DNA from: Anthoceros angustus
Taxonomy: Eukaryota; Streptophyta; Anthocerotopsida; Anthocerotales; Anthocerotaceae
Assembly: GCA_010909165.1 (NCBI GenBank)
Contig: VJWM01000108.1
Coordinates: 930,001-994,000 of the forward strand
Direction: 5' to 3'
DNA length: 64,000 nt
The position numbers and the translations under genes were made by a program. Positions within the stretch are counted from its first letter, which is position 1, and every line of letters begins with the position of its first letter. The notes beneath the pieces were generated by a model, which was not told the origin of the DNA, did no database searches, and worked only from the letters and a program-made list of their open reading frames with translations. Below are positions 45,821 through 55,320 of the stretch, one piece after another.

Positions 45821-48800
45821 TCCTCATGACTGCATGCTACTAAAAGGCAAGTAAAAGTAGCACCATCAGGCTGAATACCGGCAACTAACATCTCCTCAAA
45901 ACAAGCTAGTGCTCTGTGACCATCATCACAAGTACCATACCCAGATATCAGGGCAGTCCATGTCACCACATCCTTCGTTGCCAAGTTGTCAAAAACCTGG
46001 CGTGCATCTTCCATTTCACCACATTTTGCATACATGTCCACCAGGCAGTTGCCCAACACTACATCATCCAGCAGTCCTCTTTCAACAATCTGTGAGTGCA
46101 GCTGCTTGCCCTTCTGTAAAGCACAGGTGCTTGCACAGGCCTTCAGAAGGCAAGCAAAAGTAACATGGTCAGCCAAAATGAGGCCTTCTTGCTCCATTTG
46201 CCCATACAGAACAAGTGCGTCTTGGCTGAGTCCTTGCTCTACATACCCAGCTATCAGGGCGTTCCATGTCACCACATCCTTAGTGTCCACGCTGTCAAAA
46301 ACCTGGCGTGCATCTTCTAGTTCACCACATTTTGCATACATGTCCACCAGGCAGTTGCCCAACACTACATTATCCAGCAGTCCTCTTTCGACAATCTGTG
46401 AGTGCAACTGCCTGCCCTTCTGCAAGGCACCAGCGCTTGCACAGGCCTTCAGAAGGCAAGCAAAAGTAGCATGGTCAGCCACAATGAGGCCATCTTGCTC
46501 CATTTGTCCATACAGCATAAGCGCCTCTTGAACGAGTCCTTGCTGTCCATACCCAGCTATCAGGGCATTCCATGTCACCACATCCTTTGTGGCCAAGCTG
46601 TCAAAAACCTGGCGTGCATCTTCTAGTTCACCACATTTTGCATACATGTCCACCAGGCAGTTGCCCAACCCTACATTATCCACCAGTCCTCTTCCGACAA
46701 TCTGTGAGTGCAGCTGCATGCCCTTCTGTAAGGCACCAGTGCTTGCACAGGCCTTCAGAAGGCAAGCAAAAGTAACATGGTCAGCCAAAATGAGGCCCTC
46801 TTCCTCCATTTGTCCATACAGAACGAGCGCCTCTTTGCCGAGTCCTTGCTGTGCATATCCAGCTATCAGTGCATTCCATGTCACCACATCCTTTGTGGCC
46901 AAGCTGTCAAAAACCTGGTGTGCATCTTTCAGTTCGCCACATTTGGCATACATGTCCACTAGGCAGTTGCCCACCAGCAGGTCATGCAGCAGTCCTCTTT
47001 TGAGGATCTCTGAGTGCAGCTGCCTGCCCTGCCGTAAGGCACCAGTGCTTGCACAGGCCCTCAGAAGGCAAGCAAAAGTAACGCAGTCAGCCAAAATGAG
47101 GCCATCTTGCTCCATTTGTCCATACAGAAGAAGCGCCTCTTGGCCGAGCCCTTGCTTTGCATATCCAGATAACAGTGCATTCCACGTCACCACATCCTTC
47201 GTGGCCAAGCTTTCAAAAACCCTTCGAGCACATTCCAGTTCACCAAATTTTGCATACATGTCCACTAGGCAGTTAGCAACCAGTATGTTATCTAGCTGCC
47301 CTCGTTCTACGATCTGTGAGTGCAGATGCCTGCCCTTCTGTAAGGCACCTGTGCCTGCACAAGCTTTCAGAAGGCACGCAAAAGTAACATGGTCAGCCAC
47401 AATTAGACCCTCCTGCTCCATTCGTTCAAACACAACAAGCGCCTCTTGCCCAAGCCCTTGCTGTGCATACCCAGCAATCAGCGTCGTCCATGTCACCACG
47501 TCCTTTTTGCCCAAGCTTTCAAAAACCCCTCGTGCGCATTCGAGTTCACCACATTTTGCATACATGTCCACCAGGCAGTTGCCTACCAGTATGTCGTCGA
47601 GCTGCCCTCGTTTTACAATCTGTGAGTGCAGATGCCTGCCCTTCTGTAAAGCACCAGTGCTTGCACAGGCCTTGAGAAGGCAAGCAAAAGTAACTCGGTC
47701 ACCCACAATCAGGCCCTCCTGCTCCATTCGCTCGAACACAACAAGCGCCTCTTGCCCGAGACCTTGCTGTGCATACCCAGCAATCAGCGCAGTCCATGTC
47801 ACCACATCCTTTGTGGCCAAGCTTTCAAAAACCTGGCGTGCATCTCCCAGTGCTTTACACTTTACATACATGTCAACAAGGCAGTTTCCAACGAACAAGT
47901 CAGGAGGAATGCCACTCTGCAAAACATCACCGTGCACTTTTCTTCCTGATTCCAAGTCGGCGGCAAATGCACAAGCTTGAAGGGCAGCTACAAAGACGTG
48001 GCCATCCGCCTTCACTCCTGACCTACGCATCTCATGGTACAGTTGTATGGCCTCGATTGGTTTCCCGTGTTTAGCATGTGAAGAGATTATGGAGAACCAC
48101 ATGAAGACATTTGGTTTTCCCACCCTGTTGAACACATCCATGGCCGCCTGCAGCCTACCTCCAGATGCATACATGCGCAAGATATGGTTCCCCAAGTATG
48201 GATCCGACTCGTACCCAAGTTCGACAACGAGGTCATGAACTCGTTGCCCCATAATCAGATCCTTCTTAGCTGTACACAGTTTTAGCACAGTGTAAACCAG
48301 AGACTGAGAGATAGCAGAGTCTGTCTGCGCCAGAGATTCCAAGGCTCCAACGGCCTCAGAAAGCTTCCCCTGCTGACATAACGTGTGCACGGTTACAGTC
48401 GTTACGGCGCCCATTTCCGATCCTGCAAGCCTCCCACGTTTAGGATTATCCACAGAGCTCGACTTGGAAGGAGAGGCACGTTGACCCATCAGCATATCCA
48501 AAGAAACGAGTTGCTCATCAACCCAAGCTGGCTTGAGCGTGCTGTTTAACCACAGGACCTCGCTGGACCCCTTACGCCGGAAATCAGGCGCACGGGAACT
48601 CTTCTTATCTCGTCTGTCGTCCCACCACATGGTAGGCTCCAGAAAAAATTGTTGCCACAAGTGCTCCTGCACCTTGCGAGCACCATCGGTGGAAAATTCG
48701 CCCCCACCCACACAGTTTCTGGCAAGTGGAAGTGCTGGGCTCGATACACTGCTGCACCTGGAGGCTTGGTTGTTTGCCACGGGTAGACCCCCTAAGGTGA

Positions 48801-48885
48801 GGTGAGCGGGAGCTCCTCGTAGAACCCCTGGAAACACACCAATTTGTTGGGTCCAGACCGGATCCGGCTGCCACACTGTGGCCAT
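45814..48885 (-). CDS. Long PLS-class PPR protein, second of three, with amplified modules
   Basis: The 1,023-codon frame starts MATVWQPDPVWTQQIG and has a Ser/Arg-rich, acid-poor N-terminus suited to organelle import. It has an initial L/S/P block (VYTVLKLCTAKKDLIMGQRV onward), then six near-identical 102-residue P-L-S modules of the type DVVTWNALIAGYAQQG / VTFACLLKACASTGALQKG / NCLVDMYAKCGELEDARQVF, and a last divergent P motif (TALISGYGTCDDG). It stops at SHEDW because one base is missing at about 45,818-45,826; restoring the phase would join it to the E/DYW:KP frame for a protein of about 1,270 residues. Motif residues 5 and last are mostly N,D, which in the PPR code reads U. It is the best-preserved gene of the cluster. 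Function inferred: organellar RNA-editing site recognition. Confidence 0.85.
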   Translation of the reverse strand: MATVWQPDPVWTQQIGVFPGVLRGAPAHLTLGGLPVANNQASRCSSVSSPALPLARNCVGGGEFSTDGARKVQEHLWQQFFLEPTMWWDDRRDKKSSRAPDFRRKGSSEVLWLNSTLKPAWVDEQLVSLDMLMGQRASPSKSSSVDNPKRGRLAGSEMGAVTTVTVHTLCQQGKLSEAVGALESLAQTDSAISQSLVYTVLKLCTAKKDLIMGQRVHDLVVELGYESDPYLGNHILRMYASGGRLQAAMDVFNRVGKPNVFMWFSIISSHAKHGKPIEAIQLYHEMRRSGVKADGHVFVAALQACAFAADLESGRKVHGDVLQSGIPPDLFVGNCLVDMYVKCKALGDARQVFESLATKDVVTWTALIAGYAQQGLGQEALVVFERMEQEGLIVGDRVTFACLLKACASTGALQKGRHLHSQIVKRGQLDDILVGNCLVDMYAKCGELECARGVFESLGKKDVVTWTTLIAGYAQQGLGQEALVVFERMEQEGLIVADHVTFACLLKACAGTGALQKGRHLHSQIVERGQLDNILVANCLVDMYAKFGELECARRVFESLATKDVVTWNALLSGYAKQGLGQEALLLYGQMEQDGLILADCVTFACLLRACASTGALRQGRQLHSEILKRGLLHDLLVGNCLVDMYAKCGELKDAHQVFDSLATKDVVTWNALIAGYAQQGLGKEALVLYGQMEEEGLILADHVTFACLLKACASTGALQKGMQLHSQIVGRGLVDNVGLGNCLVDMYAKCGELEDARQVFDSLATKDVVTWNALIAGYGQQGLVQEALMLYGQMEQDGLIVADHATFACLLKACASAGALQKGRQLHSQIVERGLLDNVVLGNCLVDMYAKCGELEDARQVFDSVDTKDVVTWNALIAGYVEQGLSQDALVLYGQMEQEGLILADHVTFACLLKACASTCALQKGKQLHSQIVERGLLDDVVLGNCLVDMYAKCGEMEDARQVFDNLATKDVVTWTALISGYGTCDDGHRALACFEEMLVAGIQPDGATFTCLLVACSHEDW
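45961..47796 (-). repeat. Six tandem 306-bp PLS modules inside the second PPR gene
   Basis: The marker tgtcaccacatcctt recurs every 306 bases (45,961, 46,267, 46,573 and so on to 47,797). One period is exactly 102 codons: P motif of 36, L of 35 and S of 31 residues. The copies are so alike that recent in-frame unequal crossover or gene conversion is likely. Confidence 0.9.
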
Positions 48886-49199
48886 AGTTCAGGGGGCGCT
48901 GTCGGAAGATGAGGCTAACAGCAAACAAGAAGAGCGCAGAGACTTTGTAGATATGCTGAGATGGGACGTCTCATCTGCAAACTACCTGTGTATGTATGGC
49001 AGGATGCCCAGGTACGTGCCTTGGATCGTGGATGACTAGCACCACTCTCAAGAGCTTTTTATCATCCCAGGTAAAAGAGACCAAAACAAAACACTTCAAA
49101 CAGGAGGGGCCACCACCAAGTGCGTTGGACCGTGCGTGTATGTCCAAGCAAGTTGTCGGTTGGAAAGGGGATGAAAAATGCGTTCCCAATCAACAGAAT
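48886..49199. other. Upstream region of the second PPR gene
   Basis: No gene or recognisable regulatory element is seen; it joins the Copia gag remnant at its right end. Confidence 0.5.
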
Positions 49200-49886
49200 G
49201 CGTGACCTCAAACGACCACACTAGGATCAAACCCAAAATCTCTGGTTTCGTAGAACAGCGCCTTATGAGGTGGTTGGATTGTACGAGCAATCCAACCACC
49301 TCATCAAACGTTGGTTGATTGTCACTTGGACGTATTGCTACGGATGCCCGTATAGGACAATAAAAATTGCTACAGGATGGTGACAAACTACTCAGCAGCA
49401 CCAGTGATCACCTTGCCCTCTGAAGGTTTGAACTCTGCCTCCCTCGTTTGATCAACCAAGCTTTTCAACTTGTTGACATGTTGAACGGTGTCGCCCTCAG
49501 CCATCTTACACTACGAGTCAATTCTCCAATTTCATGAAGTTGGAGAATTGACTTTCCAGCATCATTTCGCTCACAATGCTCTTCTTCTCGTATGTTATGT
49601 AAAGAATTTTCCATGCATCCTGCGAAGAGACATACTCGCTCAATTGTGAGAGAAGGTCATCTGACACATTCAGGATAATATTAGCCAAGGCTTTCGTCTC
49701 TTTGTCTATACCCTTTTCAGAAGCGCCATCTGGAAGTCCATTTTTCACAAACTTCCACAACCCTTTGTCAATGAGAAAAGATTTTCGCTTCAACTTCCAT
49801 AATGTGAAGTTGCTGCCATCAGACTTCTCTACTTGACGCGTAGTCTCCATATGCATGCCTTTGGCAGCCATGCGAAGACAAGACAA
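49200..49886 (-). pseudogene. Copia-type gag (UBN2/DUF4219) remnant
   Basis: The minus frame 49,518-49,886 reads KSDGSNFTLWKLKRKSFLID, GLWKFVKNGLPD, ALANIILNVSDDLLSQLSEY and SSQDAWKILYITYEKKSIVS, typical of the N-terminal gag of plant Ty1/Copia polyproteins. After a frameshift the sequence continues MAEGDTVQHVNKLKSLVDQT and decays by about 49,300. No protease, integrase or reverse transcriptase follows, so it is a truncated insertion between the second and third PPR genes. Confidence 0.8.
49265..49304. repeat. Perfect 17-bp inverted repeat with 6-base loop
   Basis: The arms atgaggtggttggattg (49,265-49,281) and its exact complement (49,288-49,304) flank tacgag. The hairpin lies in the decayed downstream part of the gag remnant. 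Confidence 0.9.
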
Positions 49887-50302
49887 AAGTTCCTCGCACC
49901 AAAACTACTACCAAGCTTCATGAAATTGCAAACAAGCTTTCACAGACACTTAGTCTGCATAACTACAAACAATGCAATAGAAGACAAGTCATGCTATCAT
50001 CACCTTCTCTAAAGTCACATCACACTGCAGTTGCATCAGCTGAAATTTTGAGATAAAAAAAATCTCAGCATGGAACAGGTCTTGGCCTCACCTTGCAGCT
50101 TCCTCTTCTTTTTTTAAAATTTACCTTGAGTATTGAAAATTTAGCGATGAGTATTTATTAGTACTAAAATGTGCTTAAATTTAACGGTGAGTATAGACGG
50201 TGCTAAATTTTAATGAGTATAGACGGGTGCTAAATTTTAATGTTCGGCATTGGTGGCCCGATTGATAAGTAAATTTTACCTTAATATAACATAAATTATA
50301 AC

Positions 50303-50356
50303 AGTATAAACCCTATAAACATAAATATAAGTATAAACCCTATAAACATAAATATA
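50303..50356. repeat. Two copies of a 27-bp AT-rich repeat
   Basis: agtataaaccctataaac plus ataaatata occurs twice in direct succession. The aaccctataaac core resembles, but is not, telomere repeat. Confidence 0.85.
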
Positions 50357-50395
50357 ACTAATAGTAAACTATTATATTATATAGTATAGCATAAT

Positions 50396-50537
50396 ATCAC
50401 GGAATACGTTTAGGAGTACTTGGTAAGGGGCAAGGGGTAGAAGTTATGTTGGAGTGCATGAGTAAGATCACGGAATACGTTTAGAAGTACTTGGTAAGGG
50501 GCAAGGGGTAGAAGTTATGTTGGAGTGCATGAGTAAG
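50396..50537. repeat. Tandem duplication of 71 bp
   Basis: atcacggaatacgttta through gcatgagtaag occurs at 50,396 and 50,467 with one visible difference (aggag versus agaag), so it is recent. Confidence 0.9.
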
Positions 50538-50639
50538 ACCAAGGGTTAGAAGTTATGCTAGAGACCAAGGGGTAGAATGACGGCATGGTGTGTGTTAACA
50601 AGTAAAAACAATTGAAGCCCCAAAAACGGTGTAGTTATG

Positions 50640-51000
50640 AGGTTGGAGTGAGAGGTAAGAGTTGCAGTTCCATGTTACAATGATGTTGCAATTCTGCTAC
50701 GGGCAACATAAACAAATTTATACTTGTTAATAGAGGGGTGTAATGAAGAGGGGAGGGTGAGAGGAGAGAGACGGGGCTCCATGTTATTGTCATATTGCAA
50801 TTCTTGTGTGGGTAACATAAACAAATGATTGTTTACAGAGGGTTGTAATGAAGAGTGCAACGTGGGAGGAGAGAGAGGGGGCTCCATGTTACAATAATGT
50901 TGCAATTGCATGTGGAAATGATAAAAAAAGGGGTTGTGATAGAGGGGGTGTATTCATGAGGGTAAGGTGGGAGGAGAGAGAGATAGATTCTTGTTAAGAG
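50640..51000. repeat. Degenerate minisatellite, about three units of 110-130 bp
   Basis: Repeated landmarks are gggaggagagagag, ctccatgttacaat, tgttgcaatt and gggtaacataaacaaat, in that order, with moderate divergence. Confidence 0.7.
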
Positions 51001-51296
51001 TACTACGATTTGAGGAAATAAGTCACAAATTTAATACCAAGCCTCTAGAGCATGTTGCAATTTGGAGGTGTAACAAAAAATTGCAACATCGACTATAACA
51101 TAGTCAAGAATTTCTAGTAGGGGTCATCGTGTGAAGGGATTGTTGTTGCGAGTGTGAGGGTGTATATAGAAGCCGCAGTTTTGAGTGGCTAGGTTTGCCG
51201 TGGGCGGTGCTCAATGAGAAGACGGGTTGGTGGAGTAGTAGACTACGTTGGAACGTGTAAGGGAGCAATTTAGGGTCAATGGTTATTGGAAAGCGT

Positions 51297-51415
51297 TCGA
51301 TTATATACTGGGTTCAACACATAGTGGACGGTGGTGTTCTGTTATATAATGGGTTCAACACATATTATGTACCACCGGTGGTGTTCGGTTATATATTGGG
51401 TTCAACACAAATTGT
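51297..51415. repeat. Three short copies around tatatactgggttcaacaca
   Basis: The block gttcgattatatactgggtt-caacaca recurs as gttctgttatataatgggtt and gttcggttatatattgggtt, spaced 50-60 bases apart. Confidence 0.75.
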
Positions 51416-53156
51416 GATCATTATTCCGTGACTCGTTATTTGGCGTGGTTGTAAGCAGGAGTGTGGTTTCTTATACTTGTGATTCGTAAAGTGTGCTTCT
51501 AGTAAAGTGTGCTTCTAGCAGAGTAGAGTGTGTAAGACGTACGTGCTTGCCATTCCCGTCTCTGTGTGGTCATCAGTTGTAGATTCAAGTGGCCATTCCA
51601 ATAAGTTAGTTTGTCGAAAGATTGTTTTAAGACTATACTTCAAGGTTGTTTAAGTAAGACTACATTTCAAGCTTGTTTTTGAAGGTAGTTAGTAGTTTTC
51701 CTTTTTTTGCAAATAGTGTGAATTTCTTCCTTTCATATGAAGCACATAAGGAGGCTTTATTGTGAGTTGATTTTATTCCTTTTCTCAATGGCTTTACAAA
51801 CCTAGGCTTCTTTATATAATATGAATTTTTATAATACATATTTTTCTTCCTATAATAGAACTCCTTTACAATTCATAATAACACAAATTTTTATCATTAC
51901 AATAGAATTGGTTTACCATGTAGACTTTCAACCTACAAAATAAATTTATATAATTTAAAGTTTAAATATAATAATAAAAATTTTACAACATAATTAGTTA
52001 TAACATAAAGCCTAAAACATATCATATTACCGCCAACATTTTAAAATTTCCAACCAATTTATGAAGGACCCTTACGGACTGCCGATTTCCCGAACTTGCA
52101 TCTGTTAGCTCAATAGTTCAGGTGGACAAACTCTCCTCTACTTCTACATGTACATAGAACAAACTTCGACCTGAACAAGCTTTGCCCTCAATGTTTAGAA
52201 TGATCTCCCTCACACCGTGCGATGGTCAAGAGGTAGAGCACCTTTCCTCGATTAGGAAGCATCTTTGATCTGATTGTTGAGCAAAAAATATGCCCACGTG
52301 GACAAATAGGGCTGAGCATCCTCACAAGAAATTGGCCAGATCTGCAGAGGCTAGCCATGTCAAAACATTTTTCAATCGATGAAATCCGACCTCAAAACTA
52401 ACCAGCAGTGGGCACTCAAGTCGTGCCCACCCATTACTTCAGTCCCATTACTTCAGTTGCGACCAGCAACTGGCCACTCCCCCAACCTGTCTAACCTACT
52501 GTCGCTCCTCGTGTGTGTGCAAGATGGAAAGCGCATGATCCCAAGGTAGTCTCACGTAATTTCATAGCATCTTTCAAAATCTTTCCTATTCATCGGGCCT
52601 ACAAGGCCATGAAGATGGCTGGTGGTTTCATCGGGCTGAGAAGGCGGGGTCGGCATTCGTGGGACCCCTAAGCTCTTGGCCCTTTACTGGGTTGTCCTCT
52701 CCATTCGACATAAATGAATTTTCCCATCTCTTCTTTTTAATAAAATCTCCATTGAACCCAAATCCAGACCAAAAAAATTCAATGGCCACGCAAGAAGGAC
52801 GAACGATTCAAAATGAGTCCAATTCGTCCTTATGGAGTTGAAAAGTGGAAGCAAGTTGGCAGGTGCAGGGTGTAGGCGGCAAACTTGATTCAGAAACTAC
52901 CACCGTATGGCAGGGACACCGGGAAATGGGAAATGGGAAATGGAGAGCACCGGTCTTGGGCGAGTGCCCGGATAATGGGACCCACTGCTTATTAGCTCTG
53001 GCGCCAAAGATCTACATGGCCAACTGGAATGCACTTCAAAACGCTACACTTGTCAAGGAGACAGTGCACTGATATTTGACCTGGTTCCAAGAATGCCCAC
53101 AAGGCCAGACTATGTATGTGCATATGAACATGCATATGTATACATATATGTACATG

Positions 53157-53370
53157 TGTCCATCCATAGTCTGCAGTCATAAGGGTCTAGTGAGAGAGGA
53201 CGGGAGTACTTTGAGGGTTTGCGCCGACAACACTCTTGACCTTCCATGGAGAACCACTGCACATATGTACGTGTTGGGTCTTCTGGGCCGAGCAGCAGAA
53301 CTTGATGAGTTACTAGCTTTCACAACATCAAAAAAGTTACCTGGGGCACAGCAGAGTCCTTTGTAGAATG
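53157..53370 (+). pseudogene. Plus-strand PPR remnant, tail-to-tail with the third gene
   Basis: The sequence reads VCSHKGLVRED, then MYVLGLLGRAAELDELLAFT, the last PPR motifs of a PLS protein. It lacks the rest of the PPR tract and any DYW domain. It is clearly related to the plus-strand remnants at 40,686 and 41,545, and sits in the same relation to its minus-strand DYW:KP neighbour. Confidence 0.7.
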
Positions 53371-53448
53371 GCGCCCATCTCCCATTAAAATGACTCCCAA
53401 CTCCCACATCAAACAGTTCACTTTCCACTGGCTAGTTCTTCTTCACTC

Positions 53449-53991
53449 TCACGGTCGACCCTTACAACTGCAACCACCAGCTGCGAATCGATGCACACGG
53501 TACCCATCCCTTACAACAATGTCTCTCTGTTCAACCCTGGACATGATCTCGGTCGAACTGTGGCAGTCACTGCACATGCGTAGATTCTTGGTTACAAGCA
53601 GAGGCGTGCCACTGGGAGTGTTTAAGAGACCAAACGCCAGAGCTAGCTTCTCAGCATGCCCGCAAAGTGCATCTTCCTTTTCCTTCTCACCCAGCGGCTT
53701 CAGCACCAACTTCGTGTGAGGTACGTGGCCCCCTTCCTGCTTCAGACGTGCACTCATACTCTCCACCTTGAGCGCAAGATCATCTCTGTTTTCTCCCACC
53801 ACAAATGTATGTACCTGCTGCTTCACCTCAATGGTCGCCACCGCAGGTTTCTTGTTAGCTCCTGCTACCTTTCTCTCTGTTTCCATCCTCTCTACATCGG
53901 TCCACCTACCTGCATCTGCATAGGCATTGGCCATGAGCACATAAGGCGATGCACCTGAGGTCCAGCTAACAATGCTTTCAAAACACCACAT
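53449..53991 (-). CDS. Intact E2/DYW:KP tail of the third PPR gene
   Basis: The 180-codon frame reads SPYVLMANAYADAGRWTDVE (E motif), NKKPAVATIEVKQQVHTFVV (KP box in place of PG), LKQEGGHVPHTKLVLKPLGE, the active site HAEKLALAFGLL, CSDC, RDIVVRDGYRVHRF and the terminus GGCSCKGRP. Every expected zinc and catalytic residue is present. Only the first dozen residues are out of phase with the PPR part because of indels at about 53,950-54,000. Confidence 0.7.
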   Translation of the reverse strand: MWCFESIVSWTSGASPYVLMANAYADAGRWTDVERMETERKVAGANKKPAVATIEVKQQVHTFVVGENRDDLALKVESMSARLKQEGGHVPHTKLVLKPLGEKEKEDALCGHAEKLALAFGLLNTPSGTPLLVTKNLRMCSDCHSSTEIMSRVEQRDIVVRDGYRVHRFAAGGCSCKGRP

Positions 53992-55320
53992 CGCCCTCTA
54001 TATCCCCGTGACTTTTGCAGGCATTCAACAAAGACGTCAACCCACAACATTACTTTGGCCCTCACATGATAACAGCATGTTCTCTGCCTCATCTAAATGG
54101 CCTGCACGCCCAAGAAGATCAATCATGCAATGTAATGCTCAATAGTAGGTTTGATGCCATGCTGTTCAGCCATGGAATCAAAAGTGCTTGCGACCCTCAT
54201 GGACCAGTCCTCATGACTGCATGCTAAAAGGCAAGTAAAAGTAGTATCATCAGGCTGAATACCAGCGACCAACATCTCTTCAAAACAAGCTACTGCGTTG
54301 TGACCTTTATCACAAGCACCATACGCAGCTATCAAAGCTGTCCATGTCACCACATCCTTTGTGCCCAAGCTTTCAAAAACCTGGCATGCATCTTCCAGCT
54401 CACCACACTTTGCATACATGTCCACCAGGCAGTTGCCCAACACTATGTTATCCAGCTGTCCTCTTTCGACAATCTGTGAGTGCAGCTGCCTGCCCTTCTG
54501 CAGGGCACCAGTGCTTGCACAGGCCTTCAGCAGGCAAGCAAAAGTAACATCATTAGCGACAGACCGACCCTCTTCCTCCATTTGCGCATAGAGAACAAGC
54601 GCCTCTTGGCCAAGTCCTTGCTGTGCATACCCAGCTATAAGGGCATTCCATGTCACCACATCCTTTGTGGCCAAGCTATCAAAAGCCTGGCGTCCTTCCT
54701 GCTTCAGACGTGCATCTTCCACCTTGAGCGCAATATCCTCTTTTCTCCCACCACAAATGTATGTACCTGCTGCTTCACCTCAATGGTCGCCACTGCAGGT
54801 TTCTTGTTAGCTCCTGCTACCTTCTCTGTGTTTCAATCCTGTCTACATCGGTCCACCTACCTGCATCTGCATAGGCATTGGCCATGAGCACATAAGGCGA
54901 TGCACTCTGAGGCTCAAGTCTAACCAGACTTGCAAAACAACGCGTCGCCCTCTCTACATCCCCATAACTTTTGCAGGCAGTCAGCAAAGATGTCAACCCA
55001 ACAACATTGCTTTGGCTCCCACATGATAACAGCATGTTCTCTGCCTCATCTAAATGGCCTGCACGCCCAAGAAGATCAATCATGCAACTGTAATGCTCAA
55101 TAGTAGGCTCAATGCCATGCTGTTCAGCCATGGAATCAAAATGCTTGCGACCTTCATGCACCAGCCCCTCATGACTGCAGGCTGCTAAAAGGCAAGTAAA
55201 AGTAGTATCATCAGGCTGAATACCAGCGACCAACATCTCTTCAAAACAAGCTACTGCGTTGTGACCTTCATCACAAGCACCATACCCAGATATCAGGGCT
55301 GTCCATGTCACCACATCCTT
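53750..55320. repeat. Internal ~957-bp duplication in the third PPR gene
   Basis: ccaccttgagcgcaa lies at about 53,761 and 54,719; the block gctgtccatgtcaccacatc lies at about 54,337 and 55,298. The duplicated piece runs from inside the DYW coding region to the last PLS module. The joint at about 54,690-54,725 is a patchwork: ctggcgt, then ccttcctgcttcagacgt from the DYW part, then gcatcttcca from the PPR part, then DYW sequence again. Confidence 0.8.

Larger units (their letters stand above)
49887..53150. other. AT-rich intergenic region with minisatellites
   Basis: No gene is supported. It contains the tandem repeats listed separately at 50,303, 50,396, 50,640 and 51,297, a gggaaat run at about 52,920-52,943 and an alternating purine-pyrimidine tract with gcatatg and tacatg at about 53,110-53,160. 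The open frames 52,659-52,841 and 52,845-53,072 have no protein-like features. Confidence 0.5.

Noticed and set aside
45800-45830. Programmed ribosomal frameshift joining the two halves of the second PPR gene
   Set aside because: No slippery heptamer or obvious downstream structure is visible at the phase change; a simple one-base loss explains it better.
46589-47980. 463-codon plus-strand open frame
   Set aside because: It is the exact antisense of the repeated PLS modules; the 306-bp period keeps one antisense frame free of stops. Its Ser/Cys/Pro-rich repeats have no independent support.
50303-50356. Interstitial telomere repeat
   Set aside because: Contains aaccctataaac but the period is 27 bp and not the plant TTTAGGG heptamer.
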